Shown here piece by piece: positions 26,890 to 35,584 of a stretch of DNA of 64,000 nucleotides; within the stretch, counting starts at the first letter, position 1; each line of letters opens with the position of its first letter. The stretch is taken from the NCBI RefSeq assembly GCF_027319265.1, contig NZ_DAHVNP010000014.1, forward strand, positions 62,001 to 126,000, in the 5' to 3' direction. The notes under the pieces were generated by a model, which saw only the letters and a list, made by a program, of their open reading frames with translations, was not told where the DNA came from and searched no databases. The DNA is from Ferrimicrobium sp. Its GTDB lineage: Bacteria; Actinomycetota; Acidimicrobiia; Acidimicrobiales; Acidimicrobiaceae. Made by a program: the position numbers and the translations under genes.

Positions 26890-27965
26890 GCTGTTAGCTC
26901 CTCCCATAATCGAAGATGTTGCTGGGCGGCCACCAACCAGGATAGCCCCTCAACTGCGAGTAACCCATGAGTAACAAGTTGGGAACGCAATGGATCATCA
27001 CTCGTGATCTGCTCCATAGCCTGTGCGATGGCATCGACATCATGGGACTCAACACCCAGGCCCCCAAAGTGGGCAGCGGGAATATTCTCTGCGGTGACGA
27101 CTGGAACCGCCGCGGCCAACGCCTCGATGACTGGGAGACCAAAACCCTCCTGCAGCGGCACGTAGACCAAGGCGAGAGCGCGAGCAAGCAGCCCCGCAAC
27201 TACTCCACTTGAGACGCTACCAACGATGAACGCTCCTCGAGGCGGCACGATCTCTGGACCCCAACCCTTCGGGCCGACGATGACTAGCGGAACCGGATCG
27301 AATGCCGTTGACCGATACTGTTGATAGGCCTTGAGGATACGCGGCAGATTCTTCCGTGGCTCAACCGTGCCGAGCACCATCAGGTAACGTCCCGCAATGC
27401 CAAGATCGTCCAGCAATTTTGCTGTCGCTACGGTGTCGGCAGGTGGAACATGATCAACTCCGGGAGGTATGACCACGATGCGCTCCGCCGCAACACCAGC
27501 CTCTACGAGCAGTTTGACTGTCTCCGTAGCTAACGTCACCACCCGTGCGTCGCTCGCAACCACCTGAGCGAAGCGCCTTTCATGCCAGGCCCTTGCTCGC
27601 GGAGGAAACGTCTCCTTCTCTGAACGAAACAGTAGATCATAGACCGACACCACCTGAGGCATGTCCATTCTCAGCAAGGGCCCACCAAGGGAAAATGCGT
27701 GATAGAAGGACCAGTTTCCCCGTGGGACACCCCAACCAAAGTCCCAGAGACGCTGCTGGAGGCGATAATCAAAGGGTGTCTGGACACGGGTACCAAGCCA
27801 CGAGGATGGACCAATGTCGACAGAGGTGCGCGAGGTAAGCAGCGCAAGCTGCCGATCCATTCCGAGTTGGCCTAAGCCCTGGAGTACCCCCGTAATATAG
27901 ACCCCAATACCGCCCGATACGGGTCTGGCAAGCTGATCCACCAGCAACAGTCCTGAACTCGTCAT
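26886..27965 (-). CDS. GT4-family glycosyltransferase
   Basis: A 359-residue GT-B enzyme. It shows SGGIGVYITGVL near the N terminus, VLGTVEPRKNLPRILKAY (about 195-212) and the EGFGLPVIEALAAAVPVV block (about 275-292). ATG 27963-27965 overlaps the upstream stop as ATGA, with AAGG upstream. A frame 17 codons longer is rejected because it would enter the upstream gene without a ribosome site. It belongs to the same glycan operon and is a paralogue of its two neighbours by motif order. Confidence 0.87.
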   Translation of the reverse strand: MTSSGLLLVDQLARPVSGGIGVYITGVLQGLGQLGMDRQLALLTSRTSVDIGPSSWLGTRVQTPFDYRLQQRLWDFGWGVPRGNWSFYHAFSLGGPLLRMDMPQVVSVYDLLFRSEKETFPPRARAWHERRFAQVVASDARVVTLATETVKLLVEAGVAAERIVVIPPGVDHVPPADTVATAKLLDDLGIAGRYLMVLGTVEPRKNLPRILKAYQQYRSTAFDPVPLVIVGPKGWGPEIVPPRGAFIVGSVSSGVVAGLLARALALVYVPLQEGFGLPVIEALAAAVPVVTAENIPAAHFGGLGVESHDVDAIAQAMEQITSDDPLRSQLVTHGLLAVEGLSWLVAAQQHLRLWEELTA

Positions 27966-29062
27966 CGTAGGACCCTTGCGTACAATGCTGCCATCTGCTC
28001 CCCACTTCGATCCCAAGAAAAGCGTGCTGCTCGGCTGTGTCCCCGCTCAATCAACGATTCACGGAGCTCTTTGTCCTCGATCACCCTGATGAGGGCAGAT
28101 GCCAGTTCATCGGCAGAACGCGGCGCAACCGTGATCGCCCCATCACCAACGACCTCTGTGATGGCGCCAGCAGTCGTTGTGACCACAGGAGTACCCACGC
28201 TCATCGCCTCCAGTGGCGGCAACCCAAAACCCTCATACAGGCTTGGGTACGCAAAGACTTGGGCATTGCGGAGCAACCATGAACGCGCATCCTCCGAAAC
28301 ATAACCCGGCAACAAGATCCGTTCGGCCAAGACTGACGCCCCCAGATTGGCGAGCAACTCATCCAAGCCCCAGCCAGACTGCCCCGTCAGCACGAGGCGA
28401 AGATCCGGGTAGCGCGGAGCAAGCTCGGCGAAGGCCTGAACGAGATATCTTAAGCCTTTTCGCGGCTCAAGCGTCGATAAAGCGAGGATGTACGGGTGTC
28501 CCGCCAACTCCGTGGCGATGGGTGGAATCGATGGTTGTGCGCGAAGTGGTGTCACGCCATGCCCGATCGCAACAACGCGATCGGGCGCAATACCGAAGTA
28601 ATCCAGTACCTGTCCACGCACGAACTCGGAGGGCGTGTGCACAAACGATCCTGACTCGACCGCGTGGCGCACCAACGTCGGAAACACGAGCACCTCTGGG
28701 CGACAGAGATGTGGATAGAGAAGTGGAGCCAAATCATGGACGGTCACGATCGTTGCTTTGCCCCGTACAGGAGGGACCACAAAGTTGGTTCCATGGATGA
28801 CATCAAACCCACGAAAGAGGCCCCGAAGGTCTGGCCGATACCACCGCTGCCACGAAGCGAGCAGCGGTCGTGCGGGGAGCGCAAGGTTCAAGTAGGCAAC
28901 CCCGGTCGGCAAGGCCTGCCGAAGTTGGCCGTGCCGACGGAGCGAGACCATAAAACCTGCTGCTTCGACGTGAGACCCCACTGACTCCGCCATGTGATAA
29001 GCGAACTCTCCGATACCACTACGCTGTCCTACGATCGCTGTGAGCTCAATTGCTACTCGGAC
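27962..29062 (-). CDS. GT4-family glycosyltransferase with non-canonical GTC start position
   Basis: A third GT4 enzyme, first of the run, with TLEPRKGLRYLVQAF, then EGFGLPPLEAMSVGTPVV near the C terminus. The first ATG (28991-28993) would remove the N-terminal strand and glycine loop. Upstream the frame encodes VAIELTAIVGQRSGIGEFAYH, exactly what GT4 proteins carry at residues 3-23, and a strong GGAGG sits six bases before codon 29062-29060. That codon is GTC, not GTG, ATG or TTG, and an in-frame TAG lies just before it. Either GTC initiates weakly, or a start-codon mutation has impaired the gene, or there is a sequence error. Conservative coordinates would be 27962-28993. Confidence 0.7.
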   Translation of the reverse strand, partial: VRVAIELTAIVGQRSGIGEFAYHMAESVGSHVEAAGFMVSLRRHGQLRQALPTGVAYLNLALPARPLLASWQRWYRPDLRGLFRGFDVIHGTNFVVPPVRGKATIVTVHDLAPLLYPHLCRPEVLVFPTLVRHAVESGSFVHTPSEFVRGQVLDYFGIAPDRVVAIGHGVTPLRAQPSIPPIATELAGHPYILALSTLEPRKGLRYLVQAFAELAPRYPDLRLVLTGQSGWGLDELLANLGASVLAERILLPGYVSEDARSWLLRNAQVFAYPSLYEGFGLPPLEAMSVGTPVVTTTAGAITEVVGDGAITVAPRSADELASALIRVIEDKELRESLIERGHSRAARFSWDRSGEQMAALYARVLR

Positions 29063-29291
29063 GACCTACCTCCACGTCTTCACGGACCGGCTCCCAAACA
29101 CAGAGGAGCGCTGTCACGAACCCATCCCTATCGAACAACAACGCTAGTAGCGATTGACCCAGGCGGTTCCCTTCATCGTCGATCGCGCAGCGAGGTGCCC
29201 AATTACCCCTTGGTCGATCGATAGAATGGGCGTCGAGTGACCAAGTGGTGTACGTTGAGGCTTGGGCAAAGCGTTAAGGAGATCGAGAGTT

Positions 29292-30248
29292 TTGATTGCG
29301 GTACTCGCCGGTGGAGTTGGAGCTGCCAAGTTTTTACGAGGTCTCACCAATGCCGGGCTCCAAGAGGAGATTGTCGCGATCGTCAACACTGGTGACGACT
29401 GGGTGCACTATGGTCTCCACATCTCCCCGGACCTCGACACCATCGTCTACACACTGGCTAATCTCGTGAATCCGGAGACTGGTTGGGGTCTCCAAGATGA
29501 GAGCTTTCACGCCCGGGCCTCGCTGCAGCGCCTCGGAGATGATCCGTGGTTTACCCTTGGAGACCGCGACATTGGTCTCCACATGTTTCGAACACAGCGA
29601 CTCGCTGAGGGCGCCAGTCTCACCCAAGTCACCGCGGAGATCGTCCAGCATTTGAACGTCGACCTCACCGTCTTACCGATGACGAACGACGAGGTCGCCA
29701 CCAAGGTCCTCGCTCAGCTCCCATCGAAAGAGAATCAAGGCGATCAGATTGTCGAACTCGATTTCCAGGAGTATTTTGTTCGCTACCATCACCAGCCGCG
29801 GGTGTTGCGGGTGCGATACGACCATATCAACACCGCAAAGCCGAGTTCGGACGTCACACGCGCTCTTGACACAGCACGTCGGATCATCATTGCTCCATCA
29901 AATCCCATACTCTCTATCGGGCCAATCCTCGCGTTAAGGGGTATCAGTGACCAGCTGCAGCGACGGGCCAGCGAGGGAGCTGTCGTCGCAATCTCTCCGA
30001 TTATTGCCGGCGAAGCAGTCAAGGGGCCACTTGCAGAAATACTCGACTCACTCATGACCCAGCACGATGCACGGACCGTTGCACAGCTCTACCAGGAGGT
30101 CGCAAGTGTTTTCATCGTCGACACGGCCGATGCACACCTCGTCGAATCGATCCGCGCCGGCGGTCTGGCCTGCCTGAGCACCCAAACGCTTATGACTGAT
30201 CTCGACGCTGCCGTCAACCTAGCCCAATTCGCGGTTGGAGCTCGATGA
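29292..30248 (+). CDS. cofD: 2-phospho-L-lactate transferase (F420 biosynthesis)
   Basis: Transfers phospho-lactate or phosphoenolpyruvate from its GDP-linked donor to the deazaflavin Fo, giving (dehydro)F420-0. The 318-residue protein begins IAVLAGGVGAAKFLRGL, the hallmark N terminus, followed by VNTGDDWVHYGLHISPDLDT (about 35-54), and later IIAPSNPILSIGPIL (about 199-213). TTG 29292-29294 is chosen, with AAGGAG about ten bases upstream. A TTG at 29262 precedes the ribosome site. It overlaps cofE by four bases (ATGA). Fo synthase and cofC are not in the window. F420 is typical of actinobacteria and archaea. Confidence 0.94.
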   Translation: MIAVLAGGVGAAKFLRGLTNAGLQEEIVAIVNTGDDWVHYGLHISPDLDTIVYTLANLVNPETGWGLQDESFHARASLQRLGDDPWFTLGDRDIGLHMFRTQRLAEGASLTQVTAEIVQHLNVDLTVLPMTNDEVATKVLAQLPSKENQGDQIVELDFQEYFVRYHHQPRVLRVRYDHINTAKPSSDVTRALDTARRIIIAPSNPILSIGPILALRGISDQLQRRASEGAVVAISPIIAGEAVKGPLAEILDSLMTQHDARTVAQLYQEVASVFIVDTADAHLVESIRAGGLACLSTQTLMTDLDAAVNLAQFAVGAR

Positions 30249-30949
30249 ATCAGCTCAGGCTCCAGCTCTTTACCAATCCGCTCGACGAGGAGATCGTGGA
30301 GGGAACTGATCTCGCAGCTCTGATCGTCCGAGACTTTGAACTCGCCGATGGCGATATCATAGTGGTCACCCAAAAGGTGATTTCAAAGGCCGAAGGGCAG
30401 GTCGTCAGCGTCGATGACGACGATCAGGAGAGCTTTGACGCGCTCGTGCGCTCTGAATCCCGTCGCATCCTCCGTCGTCGAGGGACACTCGCGATCACCG
30501 AGACGCACCACGGATTCGTCTGCGCTAATGCGGGTATCGATCGATCAAATACCGACCCAGGTACGGTCACGCTCCTGCCTGTCGACCCTGATCGAAGCGC
30601 ACTCCGCCTGTTGCATCAGTTGCAGTATCGCACAGGACTTCAGCTTGGAGTGGTCATCACTGACACCTTCGGCCGTACATGGCGATCAGGAGTAACCGAC
30701 GTCGCTATCGGTGTCGCAGGCCTCCAACCCATCGCCGACCTACGCGGGACCCGGGACCACAACGGTATGACCCTACAGGCAACTGAAATCTGCATCGCCG
30801 ACGAGATTGCCGGTGCTGCTGACCTCATTAAGCGCAAGGACGGTCGTACCCCATTTGTTCTTGTTAGAGGAGTGGACCGAAGCCACCTGGGGCATGGGAG
30901 CATCGGTGCCGACGTCGTCCGTGGGTACGACTTCGATCTCTTCCGTTAG
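30245..30949 (+). CDS. cofE: Coenzyme F420:L-glutamate ligase
   Basis: Adds gamma-linked glutamates to F420-0 using GTP. The 234-residue protein has VTQKVISKAEG (about residues 42-52), the TDTFGRTWRSGVTDVAIGVAG-type block (about 138-158, shortened here) and DEIAGAADLIKRK (about 185-197). It corresponds to archaeal CofE, or to the N-terminal half of mycobacterial FbiB. The nitroreductase-like C-terminal half of FbiB is absent from this gene. The start overlaps the cofD stop as ATGA. The 3' end overlaps the convergent epimerase gene by four bases. Confidence 0.93.
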   Translation: MNQLRLQLFTNPLDEEIVEGTDLAALIVRDFELADGDIIVVTQKVISKAEGQVVSVDDDDQESFDALVRSESRRILRRRGTLAITETHHGFVCANAGIDRSNTDPGTVTLLPVDPDRSALRLLHQLQYRTGLQLGVVITDTFGRTWRSGVTDVAIGVAGLQPIADLRGTRDHNGMTLQATEICIADEIAGAADLIKRKDGRTPFVLVRGVDRSHLGHGSIGADVVRGYDFDLFR

Positions 30950-31920
30950 CCGAAGCTGGTCCGAGTGACAGTGGCCTCATACCACTCAAAAACCCGTTCA
31001 AGACCTCGTTCGAGCGTTGTGCTCGCGTGCCACCTCAAATACCAACCAGCACGCCTGGCATCAAGACTTGAGCGCAAAATCTCGCCGGGAATGGCCTGGC
31101 TATAGATCGGCTGCCGGTACTCACCCCCTGCAATCCGATACATCTCCTTATGGAGCGTGTTGATCGAGGTTTCGATTCCTGTTGCAATATTGAGCGTAAG
31201 ACCACCTCCCTGCTCAAGGGATCGATAAAACGCATCAACGACATCCTCGACGTAGACGAAATCACGAGTCTGGCTTCCATCTCCAAGGATACTGGCCTGT
31301 TCGCCTGCGATGATGGCCTGAGCGAACTTCGCCACCACCCCTCCCTCAGCCAACATGCCTTGCCTCGGCCCATAGACGTTCGCCAACACGAGAGCCGTGT
31401 ATTCGAGGTCGAAGCTCGCCCGGAAGAGCCGCAGATAGGCGAGGACCGCATCCTTGGACAGACCATAGAAGGAGTCCGGATTATGGGGCATATCCTCGCG
31501 CACAGGCAGATCCTTTGGTGCTATCGCACCGTAGATACCGGCACTCGTGGCAAAGATCACCTTTGAAACGCCGGTGCGTCGTGCAGCTTCGAGGACCCGG
31601 AGAGAACCAACGACGTTAGTCGTCAAATCCCCAACAGGGTCCAACATGGATTCACGCACGTTGACCTGCGCGGCGAGATGGATCACCGCCCCAGGTTGGC
31701 GCCGCATCATCAGCGCCTCCAGATCACCATCGACAATATCTAGCTTGTGGAAATGTAAACCACGATCACCCTTACCTCGCGCCGTGCGCAGATTGGCAAG
31801 GGAGCCCGTCGAAAGATTATCGACCACATCGACTTCGTAACCAGCATCGATCAACCGCTCCACGAGATGAGAACCGATAAAACCGGCTCCGCCGGTCACC
31901 AAGACAGGAGACGATACCAT
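30946..31920 (-). CDS. NAD-dependent UDP-glucose 4-epimerase-like SDR
   Basis: A 324-residue extended SDR. It has TGGAGFIGSHLVERL (about residues 8-22), DNLSTGSLANL (about 36-46), the Ser of ATSAGIYG (about 124-131), YGLSK as YxxxK (about 149-153) and NVYGPRQ (about 178-184). Members make or interconvert UDP-galactose, UDP-glucuronate-derived or dTDP sugars. Exact substrate unknown. It starts directly at the stop of the sugar nucleotidyltransferase, so the two may act in sequence. It ends the rml-side minus-strand operon. Confidence 0.82.
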   Translation of the reverse strand: MVSSPVLVTGGAGFIGSHLVERLIDAGYEVDVVDNLSTGSLANLRTARGKGDRGLHFHKLDIVDGDLEALMMRRQPGAVIHLAAQVNVRESMLDPVGDLTTNVVGSLRVLEAARRTGVSKVIFATSAGIYGAIAPKDLPVREDMPHNPDSFYGLSKDAVLAYLRLFRASFDLEYTALVLANVYGPRQGMLAEGGVVAKFAQAIIAGEQASILGDGSQTRDFVYVEDVVDAFYRSLEQGGGLTLNIATGIETSINTLHKEMYRIAGGEYRQPIYSQAIPGEILRSSLDARRAGWYLRWHASTTLERGLERVFEWYEATVTRTSFG

Positions 31921-32973
31921 CTATGATTGTCCCACGCCCACCAAGCTGTCGCCTGGATGAAGATCCGTACTCTCAGCGACAATAGCTAGCTCATCGAGGT
32001 GGACATCCTCAGGAACCACCGTATGCGCACCAACGATAGATCCTCGGATAACGGAACCCGGACCCACTCGCGCGCCCTCAAGGACAACTGAGTCTATAAC
32101 CGTGGCCCCATCTGCAATCTCTACCCCGTCCTCAATCACAGATCCAACGACTCGTGAAACCGAACTCAGTTGGACCGAAGAACCAAAGTAGCAATGCCCA
32201 ACAGCGTCTTCCGGCTGATTCGGAGCAGGATACCAGGCTCGCGGAGGAACGAGCTCACCCATCCGAGCACCAAAGAGAATGTCTCGAATTGCCCGATAAT
32301 AGTTTTTTGGCGTACCCGCATCAAGCCAGTAACACTCATACGCACGGGCAAAGAGAGTGCCCTGTTTTACCAGTTGCGGGAACAACTCTCTCTCGATCGA
32401 CATTTTGCCGCCTTGAGGGATAAGCTCAAGGGCACTCGGCTCCAAAATGTAGATCCCCGCATTGATATCATGTGAGGGAGCGGATTCGATCGACGGCTTC
32501 TCCACAAAACGAAGGGCGCGCCCATGCTCATCCTTCACCACCACCCCAAACTGGCTAGGGTTGTCCACTCGCACCAGTCCAATTGTCGCACGGCTTCGCC
32601 GATCGAGATGGAAATCTATCAAATCCTTTACGTCCAAGTCGGTCAAGATATCGCCGTTGACCACGAGAAATGTCTCATCAATGCCAGCACTCTCTGCAGC
32701 AAACCGGATCGCCCCTGCCGTATCAAGTGGCTCCTCTTCGATCGCATAGGTTAGGCGAACCCCCGCCGCTTCCCCAGTCGGATAGGCCAGGCGGAAGGCG
32801 TCTGGTTGATATCCCAGCGACAACACCACCTCATCGACACCGAAACCACGAAGACGATGCAGGACCCGCTCCAGCATTGGGAAACCAATCACTCGAAGCA
32901 TCTGCTTAGGAGTATGAAACGTCAGCGGTCGAAGGCGAGTGCCCTCCCCACCGACGAGAACGACTGCTCGCAT
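31921..32973 (-). CDS. Sugar-1-phosphate nucleotidyltransferase (GDP-mannose pyrophosphorylase-like)
   Basis: A 350-residue protein with an N-terminal nucleotidyltransferase domain (VVLVGGEGTRLRPLTFHTPKQ at residues 4-24 in broken form, VNGDILTDLD near 108-117, VEKP near 153) and a C-terminal left-handed beta-helix built of hexapeptide-like repeats (about 265-340). The layout resembles ManB/GMPP-type enzymes that produce GDP-mannose, which would fit the RMD-like gene in this locus. Specificity cannot be fixed by eye. A GGAGGGGAG site lies directly at the ATG. Confidence 0.82.
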   Translation of the reverse strand: MRAVVLVGGEGTRLRPLTFHTPKQMLRVIGFPMLERVLHRLRGFGVDEVVLSLGYQPDAFRLAYPTGEAAGVRLTYAIEEEPLDTAGAIRFAAESAGIDETFLVVNGDILTDLDVKDLIDFHLDRRSRATIGLVRVDNPSQFGVVVKDEHGRALRFVEKPSIESAPSHDINAGIYILEPSALELIPQGGKMSIERELFPQLVKQGTLFARAYECYWLDAGTPKNYYRAIRDILFGARMGELVPPRAWYPAPNQPEDAVGHCYFGSSVQLSSVSRVVGSVIEDGVEIADGATVIDSVVLEGARVGPGSVIRGSIVGAHTVVPEDVHLDELAIVAESTDLHPGDSLVGVGQS

Positions 32974-32984
32974 CTCCCCTCCTG

Positions 32985-33701
32985 CTACTTAGTACTGCTC
33001 GTGGACTTCGACGTACTCGTGGACTTCGACGTGCTCGTGGACTTCGACGTAGTCGCACTCGACCCAACCGATGCAAGGTTCGCTGCTGTCGGAGGTTGAG
33101 GAGGAGTCGTACCCTTGGGCAGCACGCCAAGCGTGATCACTTGATCGTTTGCGAGACGCACCTGCGCAAGACTCCGATAGACCACTGGCTTTGTAGCCAG
33201 TAGTGACGACCAGACATAGATACCAAACGTGGCAGACTTACCACTGCAACCCGCAGTAGCGCTCACCGATTTGCCCCCGGGCAGGGTGAAGCCATCCTTT
33301 GTTACCGTCAACCCACTAATTGCCTTGGGAAGTAACGCCAACGTGGCATTTGCTCCCTCTTCAGACTTCGACTTTGGTGCAACCGTGAGGACGCCATCTC
33401 CAAGTGACGTGATGCCGCTTTTCACATCGGTCGTCTTGGCCAGTACCGGCAAATACTTGCCGCAGGCATCGAATCCGATAGCCGTGTGCCATGTCGTCCC
33501 AATCACAGGCTGATCAGCAGCGGTTGCTGCTGACGTCGGGTGATCGATCTCGTACTTTGAATAGCCGATCACTGCGACACCAGCGACCACAATAACTGTC
33601 AATGCGGAATAAAACCCCACTGGAACCTGCCGTCGAACTTTTGCTCCACGGCCTGAAGCTTGTGCTCTTGCGACTCTTCGAGCGCTCTCTTTGCTTGCCA
33701 T
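32985..33701 (-). CDS. Membrane-anchored protein with Ser/Thr/Lys repeat tail
   Basis: A 238-residue protein: a basic cytoplasmic N terminus (residues 1-28), one membrane helix (about 29-47, YSALTVIVVAGVAVIGY), then an extracytoplasmic domain with two cysteines (DACGKY and AGCSGK) that may form a disulphide, and the phrases GTTWHTAIGFDACG and ITSLGDGVLTVAP. The C-terminal tail is a TSKSTS repeat matching an 18-bp DNA repeat. No family name is certain. It lies between the rhamnosyltransferase-like GT2 and the nucleotidyltransferase. A TAGCCT box nine bases before the ATG suggests a separate near-leaderless start. Confidence 0.7.
   Translation of the reverse strand: MASKESARRVARAQASGRGAKVRRQVPVGFYSALTVIVVAGVAVIGYSKYEIDHPTSAATAADQPVIGTTWHTAIGFDACGKYLPVLAKTTDVKSGITSLGDGVLTVAPKSKSEEGANATLALLPKAISGLTVTKDGFTLPGGKSVSATAGCSGKSATFGIYVWSSLLATKPVVYRSLAQVRLANDQVITLGVLPKGTTPPQPPTAANLASVGSSATTSKSTSTSKSTSTSKSTSSTK
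33001..33054. repeat. 18-bp in-frame tandem repeat, three copies
   Basis: GTGGACTTCGACGTACTC (33001-33018) is repeated at 33019-33036 with one change and at 33037-33054 with one change. Read on the minus strand it encodes the hexapeptide unit TSKSTS of the membrane protein tail. Being a multiple of three, copy-number change would keep the frame. Confidence 0.9.
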
Positions 33702-33869
33702 AACAGGTTAAGGCTACCGCCTTTGTGGCCCGTCCAGGACCGAAGGTGGCGAGACTTGCCCGAGAAACCCGTGAACTGCCCACAGCTCGAGTTCATCGCA
33801 TCCGCTCGGCCAAAGCCAAGGATACCGTTGCACGGGTTAGACGACTCGTGGCTGGGCTGTTTACATTCC

Positions 33870-34721
33870 TCAGTTGCGCACGGTACCCGTGATGATCGTC
33901 CGTATCACGCTCATGGCACAACGTAGTCCAACGCCTATCTCCACCGCGAACAACAACAGGGTTGAGCGCTGCTCCAAGGAGGCATATGTCGCCATCGACC
34001 GATGATGCTCAACGACGGCTCCTAACCGCCGCTGGCTACTCGAGGTACCGCCCACGTGGGTCACCACCGCACGAGGTTCATAGACAATCTGGTAGCCAAA
34101 GAGTGCCATTCGGCGACAGAGGTCGACATCTTCCAAGTACAGATGGTATTTCGGATCGAAACCACCGACCCGACGGATCACATCAGTGCGACATAACAGG
34201 CAAGCTCCTGAAATCCAGGGTACGGTCACGGCTGTGCTTGGATTGAGATCGCTCATACGATACGAACGTGTAGCAGAACTCTCCGGGGCGAGCCAGCCAA
34301 TCGCACCATGGCGGATCGATTGCCAGAGTGATGGGAAACGTCGAAATGAGGGGTAACGGCCACCATCACTATCTAAAACCTTCGGCCCCACAGCGCCCAC
34401 GGCGCCGCTCGATGCCGCAGTGGCGACAAGCGCATCGACCGCTCCAGTGTGTAGGACCACATCTGGATTCATGATCAACACCATCGACTCCTCGATCATT
34501 GCGAGACCTCGATTGACAGCCAATCCATAACCAAGATTCTGACCAAATGCGACCCTGTGAACAACGCAGTTCGCAAAGGTTGAGGTCCATTCACCAGGTT
34601 CCGTTGCGCCGTTATCGATCAGGACGATGGTGGCAACGCCTTGGGCTGCGAGCTCCTCGACAAGAAGATCGGTCGAGCCTGAACGATAGAGAACGATGAT
34701 GGCAGCAACGGTGGTCTTCAC
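33870..34721 (-). CDS. GT2 glycosyltransferase, rhamnosyltransferase-like (WbbL type)
   Basis: A 283-residue GT2 enzyme: AAIIVLYRSG near the N terminus, GQNLGYGLAVNRGLA (about 60-74), MNPDVVL as the DxD-like site (about 85-91), VPWISGACLLCRTDVIRRVGG (split, about 168-188) and FDPKYHLYLEDVDLCRR (about 190-206). This order is typical of WbbL-type dTDP-rhamnosyltransferases, which attach rhamnose to the polyprenyl-diphosphate-GlcNAc linker. Its start overlaps the rmlD stop as ATGA, which supports use of dTDP-rhamnose. A C-terminal hydrophobic segment may associate it with the membrane. Confidence 0.82.
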   Translation of the reverse strand: MKTTVAAIIVLYRSGSTDLLVEELAAQGVATIVLIDNGATEPGEWTSTFANCVVHRVAFGQNLGYGLAVNRGLAMIEESMVLIMNPDVVLHTGAVDALVATAASSGAVGAVGPKVLDSDGGRYPSFRRFPSLWQSIRHGAIGWLAPESSATRSYRMSDLNPSTAVTVPWISGACLLCRTDVIRRVGGFDPKYHLYLEDVDLCRRMALFGYQIVYEPRAVVTHVGGTSSSQRRLGAVVEHHRSMATYASLEQRSTLLLFAVEIGVGLRCAMSVIRTIITGTVRN

Positions 34722-35584
34722 TGAAGATCAAGCTCTCGGACGACTCGTTCAACCGCATCATGCCAATCATCGGTTGCACGCCCAATCGCAGCGCTGTAGG
34801 TCGCCGTTGAAAGCACTGAGTAACCAGGGCGAGGGGCGGGATATCGGTCAACAATAGAGGCGGCGCTGATCTCCACCACCTGGTCAAGATCCCGTCCGAG
34901 CGAGGTGAGGATCCAGCGCACCACCTCATACCACGATGCAGTACCACCGTTGACGACATGAAAGTGACCGGTGCACGCACTCAGCATCAATTGAATGCTT
35001 GCCTCGCTTAAATCGTCTGCGACCGTCGGAGATCCGACTTGATCGCCGACAAATCGGAGGACAGAGCCCTCCTTGGCAAGTCGGACAACGGTAGATGCAA
35101 TGTTGCCGGCCGATGCGCTCATCAGCCAGGCGGTCCGAATATTGAGATCGATCCCAACACGGAGCTCGCACTCACCGCCGAGCTTACTGCGGCCATAGAC
35201 GCCTAGGGGGTCGACACGATCCCACTCGCGGTAGGGTTCAACCGACTGGCCATTGAAGACATAATCGGTTGAGAAGTTGCAAACCCGAGCACCCACGGCA
35301 TCGGCGGCCTCTACCTGCCAGCGAAGCGCCAATGCATTGACACCAAAAGCGAGATCGGGCTCTCGTTCACATCGATCGACAGCAGTGAAAGCGGCGGCAT
35401 TCACCACCCAATCAGGTCGGAGTGACCGGATGACCTCATTGACGTTAGCTCGCTGGCGTACATCGATGTCGGCGGAGGTAAACGCGAAGACTTCTACAGG
35501 AAGGTCGAGTTCGCGAAGCCTTCTCGCAAGCCGCTGGCCCAATTGTCCATTACTTCCAAAGACGACAAAGCGGAGCTGACTCAC
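34718..35584 (-). CDS. rmlD: dTDP-4-dehydrorhamnose reductase
   Basis: Last step of dTDP-L-rhamnose synthesis. The 288-residue protein has VFGSNGQLGQRLARRL (about residues 8-23), NAAAFTAVDRCE (about 62-73), STDYVFNG (about 104-111) and YGRSKLGGE, with YxxxK at about 129-133. I start at GTG 35582-35584, which overlaps the rmlB stop as GTGA. A frame 20 codons longer is not family-like. It is translationally coupled to rmlB upstream and the GT2 gene downstream. Confidence 0.93.
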   Translation of the reverse strand: MSQLRFVVFGSNGQLGQRLARRLRELDLPVEVFAFTSADIDVRQRANVNEVIRSLRPDWVVNAAAFTAVDRCEREPDLAFGVNALALRWQVEAADAVGARVCNFSTDYVFNGQSVEPYREWDRVDPLGVYGRSKLGGECELRVGIDLNIRTAWLMSASAGNIASTVVRLAKEGSVLRFVGDQVGSPTVADDLSEASIQLMLSACTGHFHVVNGGTASWYEVVRWILTSLGRDLDQVVEISAASIVDRYPAPRPGYSVLSTATYSAAIGRATDDWHDAVERVVRELDLQ

